DNA of 64,000 nucleotides from Streptomyces katrae (GTDB lineage Bacteria; Actinomycetota; Actinomycetes; Streptomycetales; Streptomycetaceae). Positions 1-10,267 of the stretch are shown here, in pieces. Numbering within the stretch: position 1 is the stretch's first letter; each line of letters begins with the position of its first letter. Location: the NCBI RefSeq assembly GCF_000717655.1, contig NZ_JNZY01000016.1, positions 1 through 64,000 of the forward strand, given 5' to 3'. A model generated the notes under the pieces. The model was not told the origin of the DNA, made no database searches, and saw only the letters and a program-made list of their open reading frames with translations. The position numbers and the translations under genes are program-made.

Positions 1-72
1 CACCCGCACCCCGCCCCCGAAGCCCCGGCCTGATGGGACATCAATTTCTGTGTGCTTTGGGCGAAAGCAAGT

Positions 73-104
73 CATTGACTTCTCATCACCGCGACGCGTC
101 AATG
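73..104. promoter_or_regulatory. Inverted repeat upstream of the first gene
   Basis: CATTGAC at 73-79 and GTCAATG at 98-104 form a perfect 7-bp inverted repeat with 18 bp between. The left arm contains TTGACT, which resembles a -35 element. It lies about 80-110 bp before the GTG at 184, so it is a plausible operator or promoter. No regulator is identified. Confidence 0.3.
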
Positions 105-183
105 TCGGCCACCGCACCGGCTCGGCCTCCCCCACACAGCGGGTGGGGGGGAGGGGTTCGTCTGACGAAGGAGTCGCGACCCA

Positions 184-1476
184 GTGAGTACAACGTTCCG
201 ACGAAGAATTCTGGCCGGGGCGGGCGCCCTGTCCCTCGCGCTGACGGGCGGCGTGGTGGGCCTGACCGGCACCGCCCGGGCGGCGACCGTGACCACCCCC
301 GTCTTCGAGAACTGCGACGCCCCGGCTCCGCAGCCGGACGGTTCGGGCAACCAGAACTACACGGTCACGGTGCCCGGCACGGCCAAGGCCGGCGACGTCG
401 TACCGATCACGATCGACCCGGGTGCGAGCCCGCTGATCCCCGGCTTCTCCGTCACGACGGTGAACACCACCAAGATCACCCTCAAGGTGGGCGCGACCAC
501 CCAGGTGGTCACCAGCCCGCCCGAGACCGTCAGCGTCGTCGCCGGTACCCCGCTCGACCCGAAGGCCTTCTCCGGAACGATCAAGATCCCGGACGGTACC
601 GAGGGCACCGCGGTCGACATCAAGCTCGACCTGGCGGTCACGGACGCCGACCTCAGCGGTTCGGTGTTCACCACGACCTGCACCCCGGCGCCCCGGCCGA
701 GCGCCACGCTCGGCTCGGTCGCCGTCGAGGCCCTGCCCAAGGACCCGGTCACCACCAAGCTGACGCCCAACAGCGGCAAGGCCGGCACGGCCGTCGTCGT
801 CAGCGGCGCCAACTTCGCGGCCGGGCCCGTCACCTGCTCCGCCCTCCTCGCGGGCGCGGCCACCGGTGACACCGGCACCGGTACGGCGGACGCCACGGGC
901 GCCGCCACCTGCAACATCACCGTCACCAAGAAGGCCGACGCCCTCAAGATCGACGGCTCGGTCACCCCGTACAAGTCCTTCGTGTACCTCGAGGACCAGG
1001 CGGGCGTGAAGAACCCGGTCGACATCGAGGTCCTCCCCGGCCCGCTGGCGCTCGGCCCGAAGGACGGCCAGCCGGCCGTGGCCTTCCCCTCGGTCACCAT
1101 CAACGGCAAGGCCCAGTCGGTGGTCGGCGTGTTCAACGCCGCGACCGTCCAGGACTTCCGCGGCGGCACGCTCGGCTGGGACGTGACGGCGACCCGTACG
1201 CCGTTCCTGAACCAGACGACCGGCCACTCGATGGCGAAGGCGCAGATCGGCATCCAGCCGTCCTGCACCGTGACCAACCCGGACAGCCCGAGCACCTGCA
1301 CCGCGGGCACGCCCGGCGCGATCTCCGAGACCCCGATGAAGGTGGCCTCGCAGGCCGCCGGCGGGGACGAGCTGACCGGCGGTGAGTTCGCCGTCGGCGG
1401 CGCCGGGATGATCCAGCTCCCGCCGTTCATGTTCGCCGACACCTACCAGACGGTCGTCACCTTCTCGATCGCCTGA
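184..1476 (+). CDS. Secreted WxL-like / IPT-TIG surface protein
   Basis: This is a 430-residue exported protein of beta-sandwich character. Residues 1-33 form a Sec signal peptide (FRRRILAGAGALSLALTGG, then a small-residue cleavage site near GTARA). The middle part contains LTPNSGKAGTAVVVSGANF, typical of an IPT/TIG immunoglobulin-like fold. The C-terminal third contains FRGGTLGWDVTATRTPF followed by alternating polar and hydrophobic strands, which resembles the WxL surface domain of Firmicutes; that is my inference. The GTG start is set by AAGGAG 11 bp upstream and by the signal peptide that follows. The next gene encodes a DUF916-type protein, the usual partner of WxL proteins. It could instead be an unrelated secreted adhesin, as no catalytic motif is visible. 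Confidence 0.7.
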   Translation: MSTTFRRRILAGAGALSLALTGGVVGLTGTARAATVTTPVFENCDAPAPQPDGSGNQNYTVTVPGTAKAGDVVPITIDPGASPLIPGFSVTTVNTTKITLKVGATTQVVTSPPETVSVVAGTPLDPKAFSGTIKIPDGTEGTAVDIKLDLAVTDADLSGSVFTTTCTPAPRPSATLGSVAVEALPKDPVTTKLTPNSGKAGTAVVVSGANFAAGPVTCSALLAGAATGDTGTGTADATGAATCNITVTKKADALKIDGSVTPYKSFVYLEDQAGVKNPVDIEVLPGPLALGPKDGQPAVAFPSVTINGKAQSVVGVFNAATVQDFRGGTLGWDVTATRTPFLNQTTGHSMAKAQIGIQPSCTVTNPDSPSTCTAGTPGAISETPMKVASQAAGGDELTGGEFAVGGAGMIQLPPFMFADTYQTVVTFSIA

Positions 1477-1498
1477 TCCGGCAGGAGCAGTGCACCCA

Positions 1499-1530
1499 GG
1501 GTGGTGCGGCGCCACGGCGCCGCACCACCC
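1499..1530 (+). terminator. Hairpin between the two surface-protein genes
   Basis: A perfect 13-bp stem (GGGTGGTGCGGCG paired with CGCCGCACCACCC) with a CCACGG loop lies between the two genes. It has no U-tract, as is normal for Streptomyces. It may end the first transcript or reduce read-through into the downstream gene. Confidence 0.65.
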
Positions 1531-1582
1531 CCTTCGCCTTCCGCCCCCGAACCGCCTCCCCGCGCCGACTGGAGAACCGCCC

Positions 1583-2617
1583 ATGCGCCCCCGCGTCCCT
1601 GCTTCGTACGGCCCGCTCCTCGCGCTGTTGCTGCTGGTCGCGGGCCTGCTCCTGCCCGCCGCGACGGCGAGGGCCGCGGACAACGGCACCTGGGGGGTGT
1701 TCCCGACTCCCCCGGCGGGCGCCGCGATGCCCGACCGCGCGTACTTCTTCCACCAGGGCGCGGCCGGGACCACCGTCCGCGACAGCGTGACGATCCTGAA
1801 CTCCTCCGACAAGGAACTGACCTTCCAGGTCTTCGCCACCGACGCGGTGAACACCCCTGCCGGGGGCGCCTTCGCGCTGCTGCCGGTGGACCGGAAGCCC
1901 GAGGACGTGGGGGCGTGGACAGCGCTGCCGCCCGAGACGGCGACCACGGTGACCGTGCCGCCCAAGGGCCGCAAGGACATCCCGTTCACGGTGAAGGTGC
2001 CCGAGGACGCGACGCCCGGCGACCACGTCGGCGGGATCGTCGCCCTCAACACCGCCGTGGAGGGCATCCGGCAGGAGGGCAAGGTCCAGGTCGGGGTGAA
2101 GCGGCAGGTCGGCTCGCGGCTGTACTTCCGGGTGCCGGGGCCGGTGACGCCGGGGCTGAGCGTGGAGAACGTGAAGGTCAGCCGGTCCGCGCCGCTGCTG
2201 CCGTGGGTCGAGGAGGCCCGCGCCACGGTCTCGTACACGCTGGTCAACCGGGGCAACGTGGTCGTCGAGCCCAAGGTGGCGGTGTCCGCCGAGGGGCTGT
2301 TCGGCCGTACGGTGCTGGACCGGCCGGCCCGCGAGCTGAAGCTGGTGCTGCTGCCCGGCCAGCGCATCGAGCTGACCGAACCGTGGGCGGACGCACCGCA
2401 GTCGGACTGGGTCACCGTACGGATCTCGGCCGGGGCGAGCGCCTATCCGGACCTCGCCCCGGCCTCCGAGGCGGAGTTCGTCGCCGTGCCGTGGCCCGCC
2501 GCCGGCGCACTGCTGGTCCTGGCGGGCGCCGCGCTCACCGCCCGGGCACTCCGGCGCCGCCGCCGGGCCCCCGCGGAACAGGCCGATTCCGCACCGGACT
2601 TGGCTGCAACGCACTGA
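1583..2617 (+). CDS. DUF916-type WxL-interacting membrane protein
   Basis: This is a 344-residue exported protein anchored at its C-terminus. Residues 1-27 are a signal peptide (LLALLLLVAGLLLPAATARA). The following region (WGVFPTPPAGA, then YFFHQGAAGTTVRDSVTILN, and TPGDHVGGIVAL further on) matches the WxL-protein peptidoglycan-binding domain (DUF916), and a second Ig-like domain follows. One membrane helix (WPAAGALLVLAGAALTARAL) precedes an arginine-rich cytoplasmic tail. In Firmicutes such proteins hold WxL proteins at the cell wall, and I infer the same for the neighbour at 184. The ATG was chosen because GGAG lies 9 bp upstream and the signal peptide begins there; earlier in-frame starts would add a non-signal extension. 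Confidence 0.75.
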   Translation: MRPRVPASYGPLLALLLLVAGLLLPAATARAADNGTWGVFPTPPAGAAMPDRAYFFHQGAAGTTVRDSVTILNSSDKELTFQVFATDAVNTPAGGAFALLPVDRKPEDVGAWTALPPETATTVTVPPKGRKDIPFTVKVPEDATPGDHVGGIVALNTAVEGIRQEGKVQVGVKRQVGSRLYFRVPGPVTPGLSVENVKVSRSAPLLPWVEEARATVSYTLVNRGNVVVEPKVAVSAEGLFGRTVLDRPARELKLVLLPGQRIELTEPWADAPQSDWVTVRISAGASAYPDLAPASEAEFVAVPWPAAGALLVLAGAALTARALRRRRRAPAEQADSAPDLAATH

Positions 2618-2638
2618 CGGGCGAGGGTGTGGTGCCCC

Positions 2639-2665
2639 CCGGTGACGGCATACGGCCGTCACCGG
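2639..2665 (+). terminator. Hairpin after the DUF916-type gene
   Basis: A 10-bp stem (CCGGTGACGG paired with CCGTCACCGG) with a 7-nt loop begins about 20 bp after the stop codon of the upstream gene. It likely ends that transcript. Confidence 0.6.
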
Positions 2666-2725
2666 CCACGGGGAGACGGCCGACGGAACGCCTCGACCGC
2701 CGCCGAAGTCCCTGCTCTGAACGCA

Positions 2726-2762
2726 AGCTCGCCTCCCGCGTGAGGGGTGCGGAAGGCGAGCT
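2726..2762. terminator. Hairpin between convergent genes
   Basis: AGCTCGCCT at 2726-2734 pairs with AGGCGAGCT at 2754-2762, extended inside by CCGC/GCGG. It lies just past the stop codon of the minus-strand iolA and so probably serves that operon as terminator. It may also act in both directions. Confidence 0.6.
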
Positions 2763-2783
2763 GGTCTTTACGGTGCTACGCGG

Positions 2784-4283
<1,500 letters not shown>

Positions 4284-4295
4284 TGCCTTGCTCCT

Positions 4296-6164
4296 TCACA
4301 GATGGCGACGTCGCTGCGCGGCTTGCCGGTCGTACTCTTCGCGGGCCGCGTTCGCTGACGCACGGGTCGCGGTCTCGGCCACAGGAACATCCCACCACGC
4401 CTGTGCCGGGGGCGGGCCCGACACAGTGTCGGGTGTTCGGGTCTGTGCGTAGACACATGTGGGACGGTCCGCCTCACGCGCTTCGGCGAGGGCTTTCCGC
4501 AGGTCACCGATGGTGCGGGTGCGGATCACGGCCATCCCGAGGGAGGCTGCGTTGGCCGCGAGGTCCACCGGCAGGGGCGCGCCGGTGTACGAGCCGTCGT
4601 CCGCCCGGAAGCGGTACGCCGTCCCGAAGCCCTCCCCGCCCACGGCCCCGGAGAGGCCGCCGATGGAGGCGTAGCCGTGGTTGTCGAGGATCACCACCCT
4701 GATCGGGATGCCCTCCTGCACGGCCGTGACGATCTCGGTCGGGTTCATCAGGTACGTCCCGTCGCCGACCAGCGCCCACACCGGGCGGCCGGGGGCGGCG
4801 AGCGCGGTGCCGATCGCGGCGGGGATCTCGTAGCCCATGCAGGAGTACCCGTACTCCACGTGGTACTGGTCGGCCGAGCGGGCCCGCCACAGCTTGTGCA
4901 GGTCCCCGGGCAGCGAGCCGGCGGCGTTGATCAGGATGTCGGAGGCATCGACGACCGAGTCGAGCAGCCCGAGCACCTGGGCCTGCGTCGGGGCGGCGTC
5001 CTCGTCGGGGGCCGCGTAGGCCCGGTCGACCAGCTGCTCCCAGCTGCGTTTCTCTTCTTTGTACGCCGTCTCGTACGCGGGGTCCACGCGGTACCCGGCA
5101 GCCGCGTCCCGGAGGTCTTCCAGGCCCACCCGCGCATCGCAGACCAGCGGCCGGGCCGCGAGCTTGTGGGCGTCGTACGGGTCGAGGTTGAGCCCGACGA
5201 AGCGGACGGCGGGGTTCTGGAACAGGGTCGCCGAGGCGGTGGTGAAGTCGGTGAGCCGGGTCCCGGCGGCGATGACCAGGTCGGCGCCGCGGGCCAGCTC
5301 GTCGGCGGTGGCCGTCCCGGTGTGCCCGATGCCGCCGACATCGGCGGGGTGGTCGTAGGGGAGCACCCCCTTGCCCGCCTGCGTGGAGGCGACCGGGATC
5401 CCGGTGGCCTCGGCGAACTCGGCCAGTGCGGCCTGGGCCGCGCTGTGCCGGATCCCGCCGCCGGCGACGATCAGCGGGCGCGCGGAGCCCCGTACGGCCG
5501 CGGCGGCCCGGGCGAGCTCGTCACGGTCGGGCCGGGGCCGGCGTACGCCCCACACGCGCTCGGCGAAGAACTCGGGCGGCCATGCGTACGCCTCGGCCTG
5601 GACGTCCTGCGGCAGCGCCAGGGTGACCGCGCCGGTCTGGACGGGGTCGGTGAGCACCCGCATGGCCTGGAGGGCGGCCGGAATCAGGGCCTCGGGGCGG
5701 GTGATCCGGTCGAAGTGGCGGGAGACGGGCCGCAGGGTGTCGTTGACGGACACGTCGCCGGCGTACGGCACCTCGAGCTGCTGCAGCACGGGATCGGCGG
5801 GCCGGGTGGCGAAGGTGTCGCCGGGCAGCAGGAGGACGGGGATCCGGTTGATGGTGGCGAGGGCGGCCCCGGTGACGAGGTTGGTGGCGCCGGGCCCGAT
5901 CGAGGTGGTCACGGCGTGGGCCGAGAGCCGCCCGCGCTGGCGGGCGTACCCGACGGCGGCGTGCACCATGGCCTGCTCGTTGCGCCCCTGGAGGAAGGGC
6001 ATCTCCTGCGGGCCGCTCTCGAGGAGGGCCTGCCCGAGGCCGGCGACGTTCCCGTGCCCGAAGATCCCCCAGGTGGCGGCGATCAGCCGCTCGCGGCGGC
6101 CGTCGCGCTCGGTGTACTGCGCGGCCAGGAACCGTACGAGGGCCTGGGCGACGGTGAGCCTCAT
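4296..6164 (-). CDS. iolD: Trihydroxycyclohexane-dione hydrolase
   Basis: This 622-residue thiamine-diphosphate enzyme hydrolyses the ring of 3D-trihydroxycyclohexane-1,2-dione to 5-deoxy-glucuronate. The N-terminal Pyr domain holds FLQGRNEQAMVHAAVGYA with the conserved glutamate. The central domain is Rossmann-like, and the C-terminal PP domain holds GDGTYLMNPTEI followed by VVILDNHG, the ThDP/Mg motif. The ATG overlaps the iolB stop as ATGA, showing translational coupling. Length is close to known IolD. In iolCBDA context this is IolD rather than acetolactate synthase. Confidence 0.93.
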   Translation of the reverse strand: MRLTVAQALVRFLAAQYTERDGRRERLIAATWGIFGHGNVAGLGQALLESGPQEMPFLQGRNEQAMVHAAVGYARQRGRLSAHAVTTSIGPGATNLVTGAALATINRIPVLLLPGDTFATRPADPVLQQLEVPYAGDVSVNDTLRPVSRHFDRITRPEALIPAALQAMRVLTDPVQTGAVTLALPQDVQAEAYAWPPEFFAERVWGVRRPRPDRDELARAAAAVRGSARPLIVAGGGIRHSAAQAALAEFAEATGIPVASTQAGKGVLPYDHPADVGGIGHTGTATADELARGADLVIAAGTRLTDFTTASATLFQNPAVRFVGLNLDPYDAHKLAARPLVCDARVGLEDLRDAAAGYRVDPAYETAYKEEKRSWEQLVDRAYAAPDEDAAPTQAQVLGLLDSVVDASDILINAAGSLPGDLHKLWRARSADQYHVEYGYSCMGYEIPAAIGTALAAPGRPVWALVGDGTYLMNPTEIVTAVQEGIPIRVVILDNHGYASIGGLSGAVGGEGFGTAYRFRADDGSYTGAPLPVDLAANAASLGMAVIRTRTIGDLRKALAEAREADRPTCVYAQTRTPDTVSGPPPAQAWWDVPVAETATRASANAAREEYDRQAAQRRRHL

Positions 6165-7081
6165 GGGGTCTCGTCCTCCGCTCGGTGTCGGTAGAAGGGC
6201 AGCCGGGGGTCGGTGTCCTGGCCGGGCCAGGTGTCCCGGATCCAGCCGTGGCCGGGGTGGTCCCGGATCAGCCACTCCCGGGGCGGGCCCGGGGGCCCGG
6301 CCATGACGTTGAGGTAGTACATGTCGTGCCCGGGGGCGGCGATGGACGGCCCGTGCCAGCCGTCCGGGATGAGCACCGCGTCGCCGGTCCTCACCTCCGT
6401 GAGGATGTCGGTCTTCCCCGAGGGGGAGGGGGTGACACGCTGGTAGCCGAGGCCGGGGGTGTCCCCGTGCGGGGCGATCTCGAAGTAGTAGATCTCCTCG
6501 AGGCGGGACTCCTCGCCGGGGTGGAACTCGTCGTGCTTGTGGGGCGGGTACGAGGACCAGTTCCCGCCGGGGGTGAGGACCTCGACGGCGATGAGGCGGT
6601 CGCAGTCGAAGACGCCGGCCGCGGCGAAGTTGTTGACCTGGCGCGCGCAGTGGGCTGCGCCGCGGATCTCCACCGGGACGTCCCGGGCGGGCCCGTACCG
6701 GGCGGGCAGGACCTGCTCGCACCGCGCCCCGACGAGCGCGAACCGCCCCCCGGCGCAGGACCCGATCTCGGCCTGCCCGTCCCGGGGCAGATACGCGAAA
6801 TCGGTCAGCCCGCTGAACACGCTGTCCCGCCCGAGGAGTTCGAACACCTGCGGCAGGTCCGGCCCCGCCTGCGTTCGAGGCGCCGGGTCCGGGGCGGAGC
6901 CCCGGTTTCGGGAAGGGGCGGGCCGGGGAACCGGCTCCGCGCAGCGGATCGTGCAGCTGCCGGCCAGCGGGAGGACGATCCACTCGTGGTCCCCGCACGC
7001 ATGCGCGTACCGCTCGCCCGGGCCCAGCTCCAGCACCCGCAGCGCGGTGAACGCCATCTCGTGCGACGCAGTCACGGTCAC
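6161..7081 (-). CDS. iolB: 5-deoxy-glucuronate isomerase with an in-frame repeat insert
   Basis: This 306-residue cupin-type isomerase converts 5-deoxy-glucuronate to 2-deoxy-5-keto-gluconate. The IolB signature is clear (VEVLTPGGNWSSYPPHKHDE, EEIYYFEI, the metal-binding cupin core). The GTG start overlaps the iolC stop as GTGA; an internal ATG at 7057 is a less likely start. Residues 53-73 (PAPSRNRGSAPDPAPRT region) are a proline- and arginine-rich stretch that I do not recall in other IolB proteins. It is encoded by a GC-rich palindromic repeat that also occurs in the carboxylase gene near 46.9 kb. It falls in a loop between two N-terminal beta strands, so the enzyme may still fold. Confidence 0.92.
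   Translation of the reverse strand: MTVTASHEMAFTALRVLELGPGERYAHACGDHEWIVLPLAGSCTIRCAEPVPRPAPSRNRGSAPDPAPRTQAGPDLPQVFELLGRDSVFSGLTDFAYLPRDGQAEIGSCAGGRFALVGARCEQVLPARYGPARDVPVEIRGAAHCARQVNNFAAAGVFDCDRLIAVEVLTPGGNWSSYPPHKHDEFHPGEESRLEEIYYFEIAPHGDTPGLGYQRVTPSPSGKTDILTEVRTGDAVLIPDGWHGPSIAAPGHDMYYLNVMAGPPGPPREWLIRDHPGHGWIRDTWPGQDTDPRLPFYRHRAEDETP
6862..6922 (-). repeat. Copy A of a 61-bp palindromic repeat inside iolB
   Basis: Read on the minus strand this segment matches 46855-46915 at 57 of 61 positions. Its core CCGGGGCTCCGCCCCGG folds as a hairpin, and outer arms CCCGCC and GGCGGG pair imperfectly. It stays in frame with iolB and is read in the same frame as copy B. It is likely a member of a dispersed Streptomyces repeat family. 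Confidence 0.85.
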
Positions 7082-8028
7082 GGCTCCAGCACCTCCTCCA
7101 CTTCCTTCGCGTACGGCATCGCCGCCGAGCACGCGAGCCGTGACGCCACGATCGCCCCCGCCGCGTTGGCGTAGCGGACCACCCGCGCCAAGTCCCAGCC
7201 CGCCAGCAGCCCGTGGCACAGCGCCCCGCCGAACGCGTCCCCCGCGCCCAGCCCGTTCACCACCTCCACCGGCACCGGCGCGGCCTCCACCACCGTTCCG
7301 TCCCGCCGCATCGCCAGCACCCCGTCCGGTCCCCGTTTCACCACGGCCAGTTCCACCCCGGCCGCCAGCAGCGCCCGGGCCGCGGCCCGCGGTTCGGACT
7401 CGCCCGTCGCGATCGCGCACTCCTGCGCGTTGCCCACCGCCACCGTGGCGAGGCCCAGTGCCTGCGCGTACGCGTCCCCCGGCGCGCCTTCCCACAGCAT
7501 CGGTCTCCAGTCGAGGTCGAAGACCGTGATGCCGGACTTCGCGCGGGCTTCCAGCGCGGCCAGGGTGGCGGACCGGCTCGGCTGCGCGCTCAGTCCGGTC
7601 CCCGTCATCCAGAACACGCGTGCGGCCCGCACCGCTGCCAGATCCAGCTCCGCCGGTTCGATCTCCAGGTCGGGGGCCTTCGGCAGCCGGTAGAAGTAGA
7701 GGGGGAAATGGTCCGGCGGGAAGATCTCGCAGAAAGTGAGGGGAGTCGGATGGCGCGCGTCCTCCCCCACCCACCGGTCGTCCACCCCGAACCCGCGCAG
7801 CTCGGCCCGCAGGTAGGCCCCGAAGGGATCCGCTCCCGTCTTGGTGATCACCGCCACCCGGCGGCCCAGCCGGGCCGCCGCGACGGCGACGTTGGTGGGC
7901 GAGCCGCCCAGGAACTTCCCGAAGGTGTCCGCTTCCGCCAGCGGTACGCCCGTTCTCAGCGGGTAGAGATCCACCCCGATGCGCCCCATCGTGATCAGGT
8001 CGAACGCGACATCGTCCGCGGTGGTCAC
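7078..8028 (-). CDS. iolC: 5-dehydro-2-deoxygluconokinase
   Basis: This 316-residue PfkB-family sugar kinase phosphorylates 2-deoxy-5-keto-gluconate using ATP. The N-terminus has LGGSPTNVAVAAARLG (substrate-binding Gly-Gly motif) and the C-terminus has NGLGAGDAFGGAL with the catalytic aspartate. Length fits the family. The GTG is preceded by GGAGG at 8 bp. It is the first gene of the minus-strand iolCBDA operon and overlaps iolB by 4 bp. It faces the plus-strand gene at 8070 across only 41 bp. Confidence 0.93.
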   Translation of the reverse strand: MTTADDVAFDLITMGRIGVDLYPLRTGVPLAEADTFGKFLGGSPTNVAVAAARLGRRVAVITKTGADPFGAYLRAELRGFGVDDRWVGEDARHPTPLTFCEIFPPDHFPLYFYRLPKAPDLEIEPAELDLAAVRAARVFWMTGTGLSAQPSRSATLAALEARAKSGITVFDLDWRPMLWEGAPGDAYAQALGLATVAVGNAQECAIATGESEPRAAARALLAAGVELAVVKRGPDGVLAMRRDGTVVEAAPVPVEVVNGLGAGDAFGGALCHGLLAGWDLARVVRYANAAGAIVASRLACSAAMPYAKEVEEVLEP

Positions 8029-8069
8029 AGGCAGTCCTCCCAGTCGTCTCGCACCCTAAGGTGGCCGTC

Positions 8070-8984
8070 ATGACGTCCTCCCCGCCCGCGTTGACCCGTA
8101 TCCGCATCGGTTCGGCTCCGGACTCCTGGGGTGTCTGGTTCCCCGACGATCCGCTGCAGACCCCGTGGGACCGGTTCCTCGACGAGGTCGCCGATTCCGG
8201 GTACGAGTGGATCGAGCTGGGCCCGTACGGCTATCTCCCCACCGACCCCGCCCGCCTCGCCGAGGAGACCGCCAAACGGGGCCTGCGCGTCAGCGCCGGC
8301 ACCGTCTTCACGGGACTCCATCACGGGCCCGCCGTCTGGGCGGACACCTGGGAGCACGTGTCGCGGATCGCGGCGCTCACGCAGGCCATGGGCGCGGGAC
8401 ACCTCGTCGTCATTCCCTCGTTCTGGCGGGACGACAAGACCGGCGAGGTGCTGGAGGACCGGACCCTCACGCCCGCGCAATGGCGTGAACTGACCACGCA
8501 GACCGAGCGCCTGGGCCGCGAGGTCCGGGACCGGTACGGGCTGCGGATCGTCGTCCATCCGCATGCGGACACGCACATCGACACCCCTTCGAACGTGGCC
8601 CGCTTCCTGGACGCCACCGACCCGGACCTGGTCTCCCTCTGCCTGGACACCGGGCACTACGCCTACTGCGGCGGCGACAGCGTCCAGGCCGTCGAGACCT
8701 TCGCGGAGCGGATCGGCTACCTCCACCTCAAGCAGGTGGACCCGCGTATCCTCGCCGAAGTCGTCGCGCAGCAGCTGCCCTTCGGGCCGGCCGTGGCCCG
8801 CGGGGTGATGTGCGAACCGCCGTCGGGGGTGCCCGCACTGGAACCCGTACTCGCGGCCGCCCAGCGGCTCGGCGTGGACCTCTTCGCGATCGTGGAGCAG
8901 GACATGTACCCGTGCCCGCCCGACCGGCCGCTGCCGATCGCCCGCCGCACCCGTGCCTACCTGCGCTCCTGCGGCGCCCGCTGA
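8070..8984 (+). CDS. Inosose dehydratase/isomerase-like TIM-barrel protein
   Basis: This 304-residue protein is of the sugar-phosphate isomerase/epimerase (AP-endonuclease 2) fold. Metal-ligand segments are visible: [41 protein letters not shown] and [20 protein letters not shown] near the N-terminus is typical of inositol-cluster members. It probably acts as IolE (dehydration of 2-keto-myo-inositol), or as IolI or IolH; the sequence alone does not separate these. The ATG at 8070 has AAGGTGG 7 bp upstream; a GTG at 8061 is the alternative. It lies 20 bp before iolG and supplies the step between IolG and IolD that is otherwise missing here. Confidence 0.8.
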   Translation: MTSSPPALTRIRIGSAPDSWGVWFPDDPLQTPWDRFLDEVADSGYEWIELGPYGYLPTDPARLAEETAKRGLRVSAGTVFTGLHHGPAVWADTWEHVSRIAALTQAMGAGHLVVIPSFWRDDKTGEVLEDRTLTPAQWRELTTQTERLGREVRDRYGLRIVVHPHADTHIDTPSNVARFLDATDPDLVSLCLDTGHYAYCGGDSVQAVETFAERIGYLHLKQVDPRILAEVVAQQLPFGPAVARGVMCEPPSGVPALEPVLAAAQRLGVDLFAIVEQDMYPCPPDRPLPIARRTRAYLRSCGAR

Positions 8985-9004
8985 CCATCCGGAAGGACAC
9001 GAAC

Positions 9005-10015
9005 ATGAGCACGCTGGGCATCGCCGTCATCGGGACGGGGAAGATGGGCGCCGACCACGTCCGCCGGATCGGGCTGACGGTGGGCGGAGCCCGGGTGGTG
9101 GCCCTGGCCGACCCGGACGGCGACCGGGTCAAGGCCGTCGCGGCGGGGCTGGACGGCGCGAGCGCGCACACGGATCCGGTGGCCGCGATAGCCGCACCCG
9201 GGGTGCAGGCCGTACTGATCGCCTCCCCGGGGCCCGCCCACGAGGAGGCGATCCTTCAGGCCCTGGAGCGGGAGCTGCCGGTGCTGTGCGAGAAGCCGCT
9301 GACCCCCGATCCGGCGGGTGCGCTGCGGGTGATGGAGGCGGAGCAGCGGCTGGGCCGGCGGCTGGTGCAGGTGGGGTTCATGCGGCGGTTCGATTCCGAG
9401 TACGAGTGGCTCAAGGAGCTGCTGGACGCGGGCGGGATCGGCCGGCCGCTGTTCCTGCACTGCCGGCACCGCAATGCCTCCTCGCCGTCGTTCTTCACCA
9501 GCGACATGCTGATCAGCGACTCCGTCGTGCACGAGGTCGACGCGGCGCGCTGGCTGCTCGGGCAGGAGATCACGGCGGTGTCCGTGCTCTCCCCGGCGCC
9601 CACCTCGGCGGCCCCCGAGGGGCTGCGCGATCCCCGGCTGGTCCTGCTGGAGACCTCGGGCGGGGCCATCGTGGACGTGGAGATCTTCGTCAACTGCGGC
9701 GTCGGCTACGAGGTCCGCTGCGAGGCGGTCGGCGAGTCCGGGAGCGCCCAGATCGGCGCGCAGCAGGGGCCGGTCGTCCGGTCCGCGGGGCGCAGCTATG
9801 GGGAGATCCCCCAGGACTTCACCGTGCGCTTCGCCGACGCGTACGACCGCCAGCTGCGACGCTGGGTGGCCGCGGCCGCGCAGGGGAGGGTGGCCGGGCC
9901 CGACGCCTGGGACGGCTACGCGGCGGCCGCGGTTTCCGCAGCAGGGCTCGCTGCCGCGCACAGCGGGGTACGGACCCCGGTGGAGCTGGTGGAACGGCCG
10001 GCCCTGTACCGCTGA
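9005..10015 (+). CDS. iolG: Inositol 2-dehydrogenase
   Basis: This 336-residue NAD-dependent Gfo/Idh/MocA oxidoreductase oxidises myo-inositol to 2-keto-myo-inositol (scyllo-inosose). The Rossmann motif is [23 protein letters not shown] carries the catalytic Glu-Lys-Pro motif, and [15 protein letters not shown] carries the conserved D-x3-H-D of inositol dehydrogenases. The ATG follows GGAAGGA at good spacing. It is co-transcribed with the preceding isomerase-like gene. Paralogues acting on other inositols are common in Streptomyces, so the substrate is inferred from context. Confidence 0.9.
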   Translation: MSTLGIAVIGTGKMGADHVRRIGLTVGGARVVALADPDGDRVKAVAAGLDGASAHTDPVAAIAAPGVQAVLIASPGPAHEEAILQALERELPVLCEKPLTPDPAGALRVMEAEQRLGRRLVQVGFMRRFDSEYEWLKELLDAGGIGRPLFLHCRHRNASSPSFFTSDMLISDSVVHEVDAARWLLGQEITAVSVLSPAPTSAAPEGLRDPRLVLLETSGGAIVDVEIFVNCGVGYEVRCEAVGESGSAQIGAQQGPVVRSAGRSYGEIPQDFTVRFADAYDRQLRRWVAAAAQGRVAGPDAWDGYAAAAVSAAGLAAAHSGVRTPVELVERPALYR

Positions 10016-10267
10016 GCCGCCCTCCCCTCCCGCTCACCGCTCTCTGTACACCTCCTATCCGTTGTGCCGCATCTGTCACAGGCGTCGCCCTTGTGTCACG
10101 CATATCCGCATTACGCAGGTCTTCCGTCACAGCAACTCAACAGCCCCTCCCCCGCCTTCACCCTCCTCGTTCTCCGGGCACAACCTGACTGATCGTCTGT
10201 GTCCACGCGTCGGCTCCCCCGACGGCCTCCAGGCCGGCCCCGCGGCGTGGACAAGGAGGTGTCGTGG

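Noticed and set aside
6161..8107. One long open frame spanning iolB and iolC
   Set aside because: It arises from high GC. The two real genes are separated by the GTGA overlap at 7078-7081, and the upstream part is an out-of-frame shadow of iolC.
10016..10267. Possible regulatory repeats (TGTCACAGGC, TGTGTCACGC, CGTCACAGCA) before the small helix-turn-helix gene
   Set aside because: The units share only GTCAC and lack regular spacing, so I did not list them as an operator.
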